Shown here: positions 52,066-60,079 of the stretch, piece after piece
Layout: each line of letters starts with the position of its first letter
Position numbering within the stretch: the first letter of the stretch is position 1
NCBI RefSeq assembly: GCF_900113115.1
Contig: NZ_FOOF01000020.1
Coordinates: 43,337 to 107,336 of the forward strand
Length of the DNA stretch: 64,000 nucleotides
Direction of reading: 5' to 3'
Source of the DNA: Duganella sp. CF458
Lineage (GTDB): Bacteria; Pseudomonadota; Gammaproteobacteria; Burkholderiales; Burkholderiaceae_D
Program-made: the position numbers and the translations under genes
Notes under the pieces: generated by a model
The model's input: only the letters and a program-made list of their open reading frames with translations
Told to the model about the DNA's origin: nothing
The model's database searches: none

Positions 52066-53592
52066 TTAGGCGTGGTAAGCCGATTCGCCGTGGCTGGTGA
52101 TGTCCAGGCCCTCGCGCTCTTCCTCTTCCGGCACGCGCAGGCCAATCACGATGTCGACCAGCTTGTAGGCCACGAAGGCAACAACAGCCGACCACACGAT
52201 GGTGACGCCGACAGCGGTCGCCTGGGTGAGCACCTGGCCGCTGATCGAGTAATCCGCGCTTGCCTTATTGGCAACGTAGTCAAATACACCCTGCCCGCCC
52301 AAGGACGGTGCGGCAAACACACCGGTCAGGATCGCGCCCAGGATACCGCCCACGCCATGCACGCCGAACACGTCCAGCGAGTCATCCGCGCCGATCAGGC
52401 GTTTCAGGCCATTCACGCCCCACAGGCAGATGATGCCGGCCAGCAGGCCGATCGCCAGGGCGCCCATCGGGCCGACGAAGCCGCAAGCCGGGGTGATCGC
52501 CACCAGGCCAGCCACTGCACCGGAGGCGCCACCCAGCATGGAAGGCTTGCCCTTGAAAATCCACTCACCGAACACCCACGATACGGTTGCGCAGGCAGTT
52601 GCCAACAGGGTGTTGACGAAGGCCAGTGCAGCGATGTCGCCAGCTTCCAGCGCCGAGCCGGCGTTGAAGCCGAACCAGCCCACCCACAGCAGCGAAGCGC
52701 CGATCATGGTCATGGTCAGCGAGTGCGGAGCCATGGAGTCGCGGCCGTAGCCGACCCGCTTGCCGATCATGATCGCGCCCACCAGGCCCGCGACAGCGGC
52801 ATTGATGTGCACCACGGTGCCGCCGGCAAAGTCCAGCGCGCCTTGCTGGAAGATCCAGCCCGCCTTGGCGGTTTCGGTCGCCAGGGTCTCGGCATTGGTG
52901 ATCGCATCAGGACCGGTCCAGAACCAGACCATGTGGGCGATCGGCAGGTAGCTGAAGGTGAACCACAGCACCATGAAGGCCAGCACGGCGGAGAAGCGCA
53001 CGCGTTCTGCAAACGCGCCGACGATCAGGCCGCAGGTAATGGCTGCGAAAGTACCCTGGAAGGCAACATAAATGAATTCAGGGATCACGACACCCTTGCT
53101 GAAGGTCGCTGCCACCGAGAAGCCCTTGACCGGATCATAAATGCCGGACAGCAGCGAACGGCCAAACCCGCCGAAGAAGGCATTCCCTTCGGTGAAGGCA
53201 ATCGAGTAGCCGTACAGGCACCACAGCACGATGATCAGCGCGAAGACGAAGAACACCTGCAGCAGCACGGACAGCATGTTCTTCGAGCGCACCAGGCCGC
53301 CGTAGAACAGGGCCAGGCCCGGGATCGTCATCATGATCACCAGCAGGGTCGCTACGAACATCCAGGCGGTATCGCCCTTTTGCGCGACCGGCGCGGCCGG
53401 AGCCGCGGCCGGGGCGGCTGCAGCTGACGCAACAACGGCGGCATCAGCCGGAGCTGCCGCAGGCGCGGCGGCAATTGCAGCGGCAGCCGGCGCTTCCGCC
53501 GGCTTGGCATCTTGCGCCAGCACAGGCAGTGCTGCGCTGAAGGCCAACAGGACAGTCACCCCCGCCAGCCATTTCTTAATGGTCTTGTGCAT
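52066..53592 (-). CDS. amtB: Ammonium transporter with a long Ala/Pro-rich leader
   Basis: Imports ammonium across the inner membrane; gated by GlnK. The 508-residue protein has a signal peptide (MHKTIKKWLAGVTVLLAFSAALPVLAQ), an Ala/Pro-rich segment of about 45 residues, then the eleven-helix Amt core starting TAWMFVATLLVIMMTIPGLALFYGGLV. The twin-His pore residues lie in MAPHSLTMT-like and GVHGVGGI regions. It ends in two tandem stop codons. ATG 53592 is used; a GTG one codon upstream is possible. It is 11 bases after glnK, with a TorF-like porin gene ahead. Confidence 0.95.
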   Translation of the reverse strand: MHKTIKKWLAGVTVLLAFSAALPVLAQDAKPAEAPAAAAIAAAPAAAPADAAVVASAAAAPAAAPAAPVAQKGDTAWMFVATLLVIMMTIPGLALFYGGLVRSKNMLSVLLQVFFVFALIIVLWCLYGYSIAFTEGNAFFGGFGRSLLSGIYDPVKGFSVAATFSKGVVIPEFIYVAFQGTFAAITCGLIVGAFAERVRFSAVLAFMVLWFTFSYLPIAHMVWFWTGPDAITNAETLATETAKAGWIFQQGALDFAGGTVVHINAAVAGLVGAIMIGKRVGYGRDSMAPHSLTMTMIGASLLWVGWFGFNAGSALEAGDIAALAFVNTLLATACATVSWVFGEWIFKGKPSMLGGASGAVAGLVAITPACGFVGPMGALAIGLLAGIICLWGVNGLKRLIGADDSLDVFGVHGVGGILGAILTGVFAAPSLGGQGVFDYVANKASADYSISGQVLTQATAVGVTIVWSAVVAFVAYKLVDIVIGLRVPEEEEREGLDITSHGESAYHA

Positions 53593-53603
53593 CACGGTTC
53601 CCC

Positions 53604-53942
53604 TTACAGTGCTTCGTTGCCGGTTTCGCCGGTACGGATACGGATTACTTGCTCCAGCGACGAGACGAAGATCTTGCCGTCGCCAATCTTGCCGGTGCGG
53701 GCGGCATTTTCAATCGCCTCGATAGCCTGGTCAACGATGGCATCGTCCACCGCCGCCTCGATCTTGGTCTTGGGCAGGAAATCAACCACATACTCCGCCC
53801 CGCGATACAGCTCGGTGTGGCCTTTCTGGCGGCCGAAGCCTTTGACTTCGGTCACCGTAATACCTTGCACGTTGATCGCCGACAGGGCTTCACGCACCTC
53901 GTCGAGCTTGAACGGCTTGATAATGGCGGTAATCATTTTCAT
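53604..53942 (-). CDS. glnK: Nitrogen regulatory PII protein GlnK
   Basis: Trimeric sensor of glutamine, 2-oxoglutarate and ATP/ADP that blocks AmtB under nitrogen excess. The 112-residue protein has Tyr51 in TELYRGAEY, the uridylylation site in the T-loop, and the B- and C-loop motifs TGKIGDGKIF. It is nearly identical in form to other proteobacterial PII proteins. It sits between the porin (12 bases) and amtB (11 bases) in an operon with sigma-54/NtrC signals upstream, so it is likely induced in nitrogen shortage. Confidence 0.96.
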   Translation of the reverse strand: MKMITAIIKPFKLDEVREALSAINVQGITVTEVKGFGRQKGHTELYRGAEYVVDFLPKTKIEAAVDDAIVDQAIEAIENAARTGKIGDGKIFVSSLEQVIRIRTGETGNEAL

Positions 53943-53954
53943 ACGAGTGCCTCT

Positions 53955-54716
53955 TCAGAAGGTTTTGGACACGGTCAGCACCAAGCCGCCCTTGCCCAGG
54001 TTTTTGCCATTGGTCGGCGCGATATACGCGTCGCTATTGGTCTTGATATAGGCCAGCGCAACGGCTGCCACGCCGAAATCCTTGGTTGCGCCGACTTTCC
54101 AGTCGGTATAGCTGAAGAAGCTGTTGTTCTTCACCTTCTGGCGGCCAACGTGCAGGTTCAGGACGATGCCTTCGTACACTTCCTGGTTGACGGAAGCGTC
54201 GATGTAGGTACTGTGCTTGCTGTCGGCAAAGCCGAACAGGTTGCTCAGCGAATGCGAATACTTGAGGGTTGCCGGGCCATAGCCTACCTGGCCATACAAT
54301 TCGCGGGTATTCGGGCTTGGACGCAGGTCGTTGGATGGATACACATAAGCCAGGAAGCCCACGTCATAGCTGACGCCAGGCGCGATTTCGCCGCGCTTGC
54401 CGCCATACAGGTCCAGTTCAACGGAAGCATCACCGCCGCCATCCTTGATCCACTTGATGGTGGAGCCCCAGGCACCTGCATAGAAACCGGTCGGATTGTT
54501 GACCCAGTCGGCGCCGCCTTGCAGCGCTGGTTTCAGGCGGGTTTGCGAGATACCACGGTAGCGGTAGTCGCTGGTCAGGGCCGCGTTATAGCTGAACTCA
54601 TTATCAGGCTTCGCCCCAGGTGCGGCATCGGCCGCTTGGGCCAGGCTGGTTCCCATCGTCGCCATGGCCAGCGCGACTGCAACGGTGAGACCCAGCTTCT
54701 TGCTCTTATGAATCAT
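53955..54716 (-). CDS. TorF-family outer-membrane porin
   Basis: A 253-residue outer-membrane protein with a signal peptide (MIHKSKKLGLTVAVALAMATMGTSLAQA, cleavage about 28). The mature part has alternating beta-strand pattern, starts with SYNAALTSDYRYRGISQTRLKPA and ends in GGLVLTVSKTF, with C-terminal Phe as BamA-type signal. It matches the TIGR02001/TorF family found beside amt-glnK in betaproteobacteria. Its position first in the nitrogen operon suggests ammonium or small-amine entry across the outer membrane, an inference from context. Confidence 0.82.
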   Translation of the reverse strand: MIHKSKKLGLTVAVALAMATMGTSLAQAADAAPGAKPDNEFSYNAALTSDYRYRGISQTRLKPALQGGADWVNNPTGFYAGAWGSTIKWIKDGGGDASVELDLYGGKRGEIAPGVSYDVGFLAYVYPSNDLRPSPNTRELYGQVGYGPATLKYSHSLSNLFGFADSKHSTYIDASVNQEVYEGIVLNLHVGRQKVKNNSFFSYTDWKVGATKDFGVAAVALAYIKTNSDAYIAPTNGKNLGKGGLVLTVSKTF

Positions 54717-54788
54717 GGCGATTTCCTTTTGAGTGAACTTTTATTGCGGTTTAAAATTCAGTCTGAAATGACAGCTTTCTTGCTTATT

Positions 54789-54804
54789 AGCAGATTGCGT
54801 GCCA
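54789..54804 (-). promoter_or_regulatory. Sigma-54 promoter of the porin-glnK-amtB operon
   Basis: Minus-strand TGGCACGCAATCTGCT matches the sigma-54 consensus (TGGCACG-N4-TTGCW) with one mismatch. The invariant GG and GC are separated by exactly ten bases. Transcription would start near 54777, about 60 bases before the porin ATG. NtrC-like sites lie upstream at -74 and -95. Confidence 0.78.
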
Positions 54805-54842
54805 GCCAAAATTCGTGCGCGATTGATATATGGACAGTTTTC

Positions 54843-54859
54843 CGCACCATTTAATGCCA
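54843..54859 (-). promoter_or_regulatory. Weak NtrC-like half site
   Basis: Contains one good half, GGTGCG on the minus strand, while the other half (TGGCAT) fits poorly with TGCACC. Its centre is 21 bp, two helical turns, from the strong site at 54864-54880, which supports a paired enhancer on the same DNA face. Confidence 0.4.
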
Positions 54860-54863
54860 AAGC

Positions 54864-54880
54864 CGCACCGTCGTGGTGCA
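54864..54880 (-). promoter_or_regulatory. NtrC binding site (enhancer)
   Basis: Minus-strand TGCACC-N5-GGTGCG matches the NtrC consensus TGCACC-N5-GGTGCA at 11 of 12 positions. The centre is about 95 bases upstream of the predicted sigma-54 start, a normal enhancer distance. It lies close to the divergent ubiK gene, whose leader it overlaps. Confidence 0.72.
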
Positions 54881-54906
54881 CAAACTCACACATCGGAAAG
54901 AAAAAC

Positions 54907-55149
54907 ATGGACATGAACGCCTTCTTCAATGACCTGCAACAAAAGGTCAACCAGGTTATCGAGAACTCGCCGGCCAAGGATATTGAAAAGAACGTCAAGG
55001 CGATGATGACCCAGGGCTTTGCCAAGCTGGACCTGGTGACCCGCGAGGAATTCGACATCCAGGCGCAGATGCTGGCCAAGGCCCGCGCCAAGCTGGAGCT
55101 GCTGGAAGCGCGCCTGGCCGAGCTGGAAGCCAAGCTGGCCGACAAGTAA
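54907..55149 (+). CDS. ubiK: Ubiquinone biosynthesis accessory factor UbiK (BMFP family)
   Basis: An 80-residue protein (MDMNAFFNDLQQKVNQVIEN) with a C-terminal coiled coil (about 50-80: ARAKLELLEARLAELEAKLAD). UbiK, formerly YqiC/BMFP, binds membranes and the UbiJ scaffold to help aerobic ubiquinone synthesis. The start is ATG 54907; the open frame runs to 54799, but that overlaps the divergent nitrogen promoter. A second in-frame ATG at 54913 (MNAFF) is possible. A 73-base gap precedes comM. Confidence 0.88.
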   Translation: MDMNAFFNDLQQKVNQVIENSPAKDIEKNVKAMMTQGFAKLDLVTREEFDIQAQMLAKARAKLELLEARLAELEAKLADK

Positions 55150-55222
55150 TCCCCTTGCGCTAGCTCAAACGGGCGGTGGCGCCCGAGGCCTACGATCTCC
55201 AGTTGTAGACCGGGAGGCCACC

Positions 55223-56743
55223 ATGACCATTGCCGTAATCAAGAGCCGCGCCCTGGCCGGCATGCAGGCGCCGGAAGTCAGCGTCGAAGTGCATCTCGCC
55301 AACGGCCTGCCCGCCTTTACCATCGTCGGCCTGGCCGACACCGAAGTGAAGGAGTCACGCGACCGCGTGCGCGCCGCCATCACCAATGCGGGATTCGAAC
55401 TGCCGCAGCACCGCATCACGGTCAATCTGGCACCGGCCGACCTCCCCAAGGAATCGGGCCGTTTCGACCTGCCGATCGCCATCGGCATCCTTGCCGCCTC
55501 CGGCCAGGTCCCTTCATCGACACTGGAACAATTCGAGTTTGCCGGCGAACTGTCGCTGACCGGCGAGCTGCGTCCGATTCGCGGCGCACTGGCAATGACC
55601 TACGCCATGCAGCGCTCCGCTGGTGGCGCCGGGCGTGGCTTCATCCTCCCCATAGCCAATGCCGACGAAGCCGCGTTGGTCGCAGGCGCTCGCATCTACC
55701 CCGCCGCTACTTTGCTGCAGGTATGCGCCCACTTTGGCCTGGATCCCGATGGCAGCTTTGCCCTGGCGCGCCACGTTGCGCAGCCCCTGCCGCTGCCGCC
55801 GGCGATCCCCGATTTCGCCGACGTCAAAGGCCAGATCTTCGCCAAGCGTGCGATGGAAGTTGCCGCCGCTGGCCGCCATTCGGTGTTGCTGGTCGGCCCG
55901 CCCGGCGCCGGCAAGACCATGCTGGCAACCCGCTTCGCCGGCTTGTTGCCTTTGATGACAGACGACGAAGCCCTGGAAGCCGCCGCCGTCCAGTCCCTGA
56001 TCAGCGGTTTCACCGTCGACGGATGGAAGGTGCGCCCCTTCCGAGCTCCGCATCACACTTCGTCCGGCGCCGCGCTGGTCGGTGGCGGCAGTGTGCCACG
56101 GCCCGGCGAGATCTCGCTGGCGCATTGCGGCGTGCTGTTCCTCGACGAATTGCCCGAATTCGACCGCCGCGTGCTGGAGGTATTGCGCGAGCCACTCGAA
56201 TCTGGCCGCGTCACCATCGCCCGCGCAATGCGACATGCCGACTTCCCTGCCCGCTTCCAGCTGATCGCTGCGATGAATCCTTGCCCCTGCGGCTACCTCG
56301 GGCACCCCGCGGGCCTGTGCCAATGCACGCCTGACCAGATCCTGCGCTATCAAAACCGGGGCTCCGGTCCGCTACTCGACCGCATCGACATGCAGATCGA
56401 GGTAGGCCCAGTGCCACCCGACATCCTGCAAGCGGACGCAGTGGGCGAGCTTTCCGAAACGATTGCCGCGCGCGTGCACGTGGCCTTCGAACGTCAGCTA
56501 GCGCGCCAGGGCAAAACCAATCAGCAGCTTTCGCCGCGCGAAATCGACCGCTTCTGCAAGCCGGATGTCGGTGGCCAGGCTGTGTTGCGCGCTGCCATGC
56601 ATAAGCTTCATTGGTCGGCCCGAGCCTACCACCGCGTGCTGCGTGTAGCCCGCACCGTGGCAGACCTGGACGGCCAGAAGCAGGTCGGCGGCAAGCACGT
56701 ATCTGAAGCGATCAATTTGCGCCGAGCCCTTCGGCAACTCTAA
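55223..56743 (+). CDS. comM: YifB/ComM-family AAA+ helicase
   Basis: A 506-residue Mg-chelatase-like AAA+ protein with an N-terminal Lon-like domain and a central ATPase: Walker A LVGPPGAGKTMLA near 218-230, Walker B LFLDELPEF and a sensor region. ComM family members extend branch migration during natural transformation in Vibrio and others; YifB in non-competent bacteria has no known role. The C-terminal Cys pattern (NPCPCGYLG, GLCQC) matches the zinc-type motif. GGGAGG precedes ATG 55223. Confidence 0.93.
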   Translation: MTIAVIKSRALAGMQAPEVSVEVHLANGLPAFTIVGLADTEVKESRDRVRAAITNAGFELPQHRITVNLAPADLPKESGRFDLPIAIGILAASGQVPSSTLEQFEFAGELSLTGELRPIRGALAMTYAMQRSAGGAGRGFILPIANADEAALVAGARIYPAATLLQVCAHFGLDPDGSFALARHVAQPLPLPPAIPDFADVKGQIFAKRAMEVAAAGRHSVLLVGPPGAGKTMLATRFAGLLPLMTDDEALEAAAVQSLISGFTVDGWKVRPFRAPHHTSSGAALVGGGSVPRPGEISLAHCGVLFLDELPEFDRRVLEVLREPLESGRVTIARAMRHADFPARFQLIAAMNPCPCGYLGHPAGLCQCTPDQILRYQNRGSGPLLDRIDMQIEVGPVPPDILQADAVGELSETIAARVHVAFERQLARQGKTNQQLSPREIDRFCKPDVGGQAVLRAAMHKLHWSARAYHRVLRVARTVADLDGQKQVGGKHVSEAINLRRALRQL

Positions 56744-56811
56744 GTTTCAAATGTAAGTCCGCGTAAATCCGTGGTTTTGGTGGCGCTTTCTTCGTTAGAA
56801 TTGCCGCCACC

Positions 56812-59106
56812 ATGACTACCCAATACCGTTACTCGCGCTACTGCGCCGGCCCTCTCCTGATTCTTCTGTGCTGCGGCAGCGCCGCCGCACAAACCTCCCA
56901 GCCAGCCAAGGCCGACGCCACGCCAGCAACCGTAAAGAAGGAAGTCCCGCCCGAACCTGGCAACATCGCCAGCGTAACGGTGGCCGCCGAGCGCCCTACC
57001 AACCGCATCGACCGCCAGGTCTACGATGTGAAATCCGACACGTCCAGCAGCAACGGATCCGCTGCCGATGCGCTGAACAACGTCCCCTCCGTGAACGTCG
57101 ACCCGGATGGCTCGCTCACCCTGCGCGGCAGCAGCAATGTACAGGTCTATGTCGACGGCAAGCCATCGGCCATGCTGCAAGGCGATAACCGCGGCCCTGC
57201 GCTGCAGTCGATTCCGGCCGAAGACCTGGAGTCTGTGGAAGTGATCAACAACCCCGGTGCGCAATTCGGCAATGAGGGCGGCGGCGGTCCGATCATCAAC
57301 CTGGTGATGAAACGTTCGCGCAAGCCGGATGGCTTTGGCGTAGCCAATGCCAACTACGGCACCGCAGGCCGCTACAACAGCGCGCTGTCCGGCACCTACA
57401 ACGAAGGCCTATGGGGCTTCCAAGGCGGCATCAACGTGCGCCATGATGGCCGCAACTCTGTTGGCGAAACAGTGCGGGATCGTATAGACGCGCGCAACGG
57501 TGCGCTGTCGCACAGCGAGCAGCAGTCGCAATCGAACGGCTTGAACGACAACGCGGGACTGAACGGCGGCGTCACCTACAACCTGGGTGCCAACGATACA
57601 CTGGGGGCGCAAGTCGCCTACTCGCATCGCACCAACGATGCGCGCGCGACCGACAACTACCTGTCGACCGATCCCGATGGCGTGGTAACCGACAACTACC
57701 TGCGCAGCACCCTGCGTGAAGGCGAGAGCACGAATTACTCGTGGAACGCACGCTGGGACCACAAGGGCGACGCGCCGGGCGAAACCTTCAAGATGGACTT
57801 GCGCGTTTCAACCGCCACCAACGATTCCGACAACAACTACCGCAACAGCTACGTGGTCCGGCCGCCGGTCGGCAGCCAGGTCGACAGCGCGCAGAAGAAC
57901 CGCAACAAGAACGAGATCATCGACTTCACCGGCGACTACGAGGCCAACCTTCTTGGCGGCGTGACCAAGCTTGGCTACAAGATCGTCCAGAACCGCAACG
58001 ATTCGAGCATCGATTACACCAACATTGATCCGATCACGCAGGAAGGTTCGCCCAACGCCTTGCGCAGCAATGCCTTCGACATGAAGGAAACCATCTACGC
58101 AGCGTATGGTTCCTACCAGATGCGCCTCAACGAACAGTGGGGCCTGATGGCCGGCCTGCGCGCCGAACACACCGAGATGGAAATCGACCAGCTCACCAGC
58201 CAGGTCGTCGCCGGCAACAGCTACACCAACCTGATCCCGAGTTTCTTCGCCACCTACAAGATGAGCGAAAATTCGCAAATGCGCTTCGCCTACGCGCACC
58301 GCCTGCGCCGCCCGAATGCACAAGACCTGAATCCCTTCGTGGTCTATCGCGATGAACTGAACGTTTCTTCCGGCAATCCGAAATTGAAGCCGGCCCAAAC
58401 GGATTCCTTCGAACTCGGTTACGAGACCCGCCTGTTCGGCCTGGAGAGCAACCTGCGCGGCTACTTCCGTGACGAGACCGATTCCATCCTGGACCGCAAA
58501 TACTTCATCAGCGACACGGTGCTGCTGACCACCCGCGAAAATGCCGGCAGCACGCGCTCGGGCGGCATGGAATTCACGCTGACCGGCAAGCTGTTGCCGA
58601 CGCTTTCGCTGAACCTGAGCGGCAACCTAGCGCGCTTCGAGCAAAGCGTGCTGGAAGTGAATGGCGACCAGACCAGGCGCACCGCCTCTTCGCTGAGCGG
58701 CCGGTTGCGCTTGAACTGGCAAGCAACCAGCACCGACATGCTGCAAGCAGCCGTCCAGGCGCAAGGGAAGATGCTGACCGGCCAGGGCTACCGCGAACCA
58801 AACACCACGCTGAACCTGACCTGGCGCCACGCCATCACGCCGCAACTGTCCCTGATGGTCAACGCCACCGACGTCTTCGACAGCAACAAGATGTCGACCA
58901 TCACCGACACCTATGCCCTGCGCGAACGCTCACTGCGCGAGTTCGACGGCCGCATCGTCTATGTCGGCCTGTCCTACCGTTTCGGCGGTTCGCCGGGCAC
59001 GCGTCGCGAAGGCGGGCCTGAACGCGGCCAGGGCGGCATGCGCGGGCCGGGCGGTCCTGGCATGGGCCCGCCACCTGGCGGCGGCATGGGCCCCGGCGGG
59101 GATTGA
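56812..59106 (+). CDS. TonB-dependent outer-membrane receptor with a Gly/Pro-rich tail
   Basis: A 764-residue receptor. Signal peptide (about 1-27) is followed by a plug domain (about 50-170: SADALNNVPSVNVDPD, LRGSSNVQVYVDG, VINNPGAQ) and a beta-barrel to about 726. It resembles the outer-membrane beta-barrel family of OMP_b-brl_3 type, usually of unknown substrate (possibly peptide or iron complexes). The barrel's last strand ends VGLSYRFGG; beyond it are about 38 extra residues of Gly, Pro, Arg and Met, unusual because BamA normally reads a terminal aromatic. It precedes a small lipoprotein by 20 bases. Confidence 0.87.
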   Translation: MTTQYRYSRYCAGPLLILLCCGSAAAQTSQPAKADATPATVKKEVPPEPGNIASVTVAAERPTNRIDRQVYDVKSDTSSSNGSAADALNNVPSVNVDPDGSLTLRGSSNVQVYVDGKPSAMLQGDNRGPALQSIPAEDLESVEVINNPGAQFGNEGGGGPIINLVMKRSRKPDGFGVANANYGTAGRYNSALSGTYNEGLWGFQGGINVRHDGRNSVGETVRDRIDARNGALSHSEQQSQSNGLNDNAGLNGGVTYNLGANDTLGAQVAYSHRTNDARATDNYLSTDPDGVVTDNYLRSTLREGESTNYSWNARWDHKGDAPGETFKMDLRVSTATNDSDNNYRNSYVVRPPVGSQVDSAQKNRNKNEIIDFTGDYEANLLGGVTKLGYKIVQNRNDSSIDYTNIDPITQEGSPNALRSNAFDMKETIYAAYGSYQMRLNEQWGLMAGLRAEHTEMEIDQLTSQVVAGNSYTNLIPSFFATYKMSENSQMRFAYAHRLRRPNAQDLNPFVVYRDELNVSSGNPKLKPAQTDSFELGYETRLFGLESNLRGYFRDETDSILDRKYFISDTVLLTTRENAGSTRSGGMEFTLTGKLLPTLSLNLSGNLARFEQSVLEVNGDQTRRTASSLSGRLRLNWQATSTDMLQAAVQAQGKMLTGQGYREPNTTLNLTWRHAITPQLSLMVNATDVFDSNKMSTITDTYALRERSLREFDGRIVYVGLSYRFGGSPGTRREGGPERGQGGMRGPGGPGMGPPPGGGMGPGGD

Positions 59107-59126
59107 TCACATCGCGAGGTGCTACC

Positions 59127-59648
59127 ATGCAGGCTATGAAGAAACCGACCCTGAACAAAGCCCTCGCGACCCTGCTTGCCGCAGGCGCGCTCGCAGCCTG
59201 CAGCCCCAAGTTTGACTGGCGCGATTTCCGCAGCACCGACGCACCTTACATCATCATGTTGCCCGGCAAAGCCGCCACCCACACCCGCGTCGTCAACCTC
59301 GATGGCCAGGAAGTGAAGATGACCATGTCCGCAGCAGAAGTCGACGGTACCATGTTCGCCGTCGGTACTGCTGAGTTACCGGATGCAGCCAAGGCCGCAC
59401 AGGCTGTACAAGCGATGAAGCTTGCCATGGTGCGCAATATCGGCGGTACTATTACCAAAGAGAGCACCAAGGACGGTGCGTTTGAAGTGGAAGCACGCGG
59501 CGCCGCGCCTAATGGCGCCCCGCTGGCCATGCATGGCCGCTTCCTGGCGAAAGATAAACGCGTATATCAGGTCGTCATTCTGGGGAACCAGAAACATTTT
59601 GATGCGGATACGGTTGATACATTCTTGAGTTCGTTTAAATTGTATTAA
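59127..59648 (+). CDS. Small lipoprotein
   Basis: A 173-residue lipoprotein with the lipobox LAACS giving Cys as lipidation site near residue 24. The mature part has no recognised domain. I chose ATG 59127 because GAGGTG lies just upstream; the longer frame starts within the receptor stop (59103), and a shorter start at 59136 is possible. It follows the TonB-dependent receptor closely and might be a companion of it, but this is not shown by sequence. Confidence 0.72.
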   Translation: MQAMKKPTLNKALATLLAAGALAACSPKFDWRDFRSTDAPYIIMLPGKAATHTRVVNLDGQEVKMTMSAAEVDGTMFAVGTAELPDAAKAAQAVQAMKLAMVRNIGGTITKESTKDGAFEVEARGAAPNGAPLAMHGRFLAKDKRVYQVVILGNQKHFDADTVDTFLSSFKLY

Positions 59649-59649
59649 G

Positions 59650-59690
59650 TAGCACGACGCGCGCGACTGCACTCGTGCTATCGTGAGCAC
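59650..59690 (+). repeat. Two mutually exclusive hairpins
   Basis: TAGCACGA (59650-59657) pairs with TCGTGCTA (59673-59680), while GTGCT (59675-59679) can instead pair with AGCAC (59686-59690). The two stems share bases and cannot form together. No T-run follows, so it is not a standard terminator. It separates the lipoprotein from the DUF1840 gene. Confidence 0.5.
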
Positions 59691-59715
59691 ATCAACAAAC
59701 TAAGGGAAGCGCGCC

Positions 59716-60066
59716 ATGTTGATCAAATTTAAATCCATTTCGTCGCCGGAAGTCATGATGGCTCACGAGCACGTCGAACGCATCATGGATCTGCTGCAGA
59801 AGAGCCCTACGCGGGGCGTCATCACGGCAGCCGAAGCTTCCCAGGCGCTGCAACTGCTCGAGAAAGAAGTTGCGCTAAGCAAACTGCATCCGGAAGTCGA
59901 TTCCGAACATGCCGCGCATATGCCCAGCCATGCGCTGCCGGACGATGATGGCGATGCCGATTTCGGGGAGACCCAGAAGGTAGGATTTGCGCAGCGCGCC
60001 TTCCCCCTTCTGGAAATGCTGCGTGCCGCCCAGACGGGCGGGTACGATATTGTATGGGGCGTCTAG
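59716..60066 (+). CDS. DUF1840 protein
   Basis: A 116-residue conserved cytosolic protein (MLIKFKSISSPEVMMAHEHVERIMDLL). It matches DUF1840, a betaproteobacterial family of unknown function. An acidic, flexible segment at about 75-85 (DDDGDADFGE) precedes a helical C-terminus that ends YDIVWGV. ATG 59716 has GGGAAG upstream. It converges on the DUF885 gene with a 13-base gap. Confidence 0.85.
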   Translation: MLIKFKSISSPEVMMAHEHVERIMDLLQKSPTRGVITAAEASQALQLLEKEVALSKLHPEVDSEHAAHMPSHALPDDDGDADFGETQKVGFAQRAFPLLEMLRAAQTGGYDIVWGV

Positions 60067-60079
60067 CCCCATCTCTGGC

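Noticed and set aside
56740..57264. Minus-strand 174-codon frame over the receptor start
   Set aside because: Overlaps the signal peptide and plug of a convincing TonB-dependent receptor; no ribosome site and biased composition.
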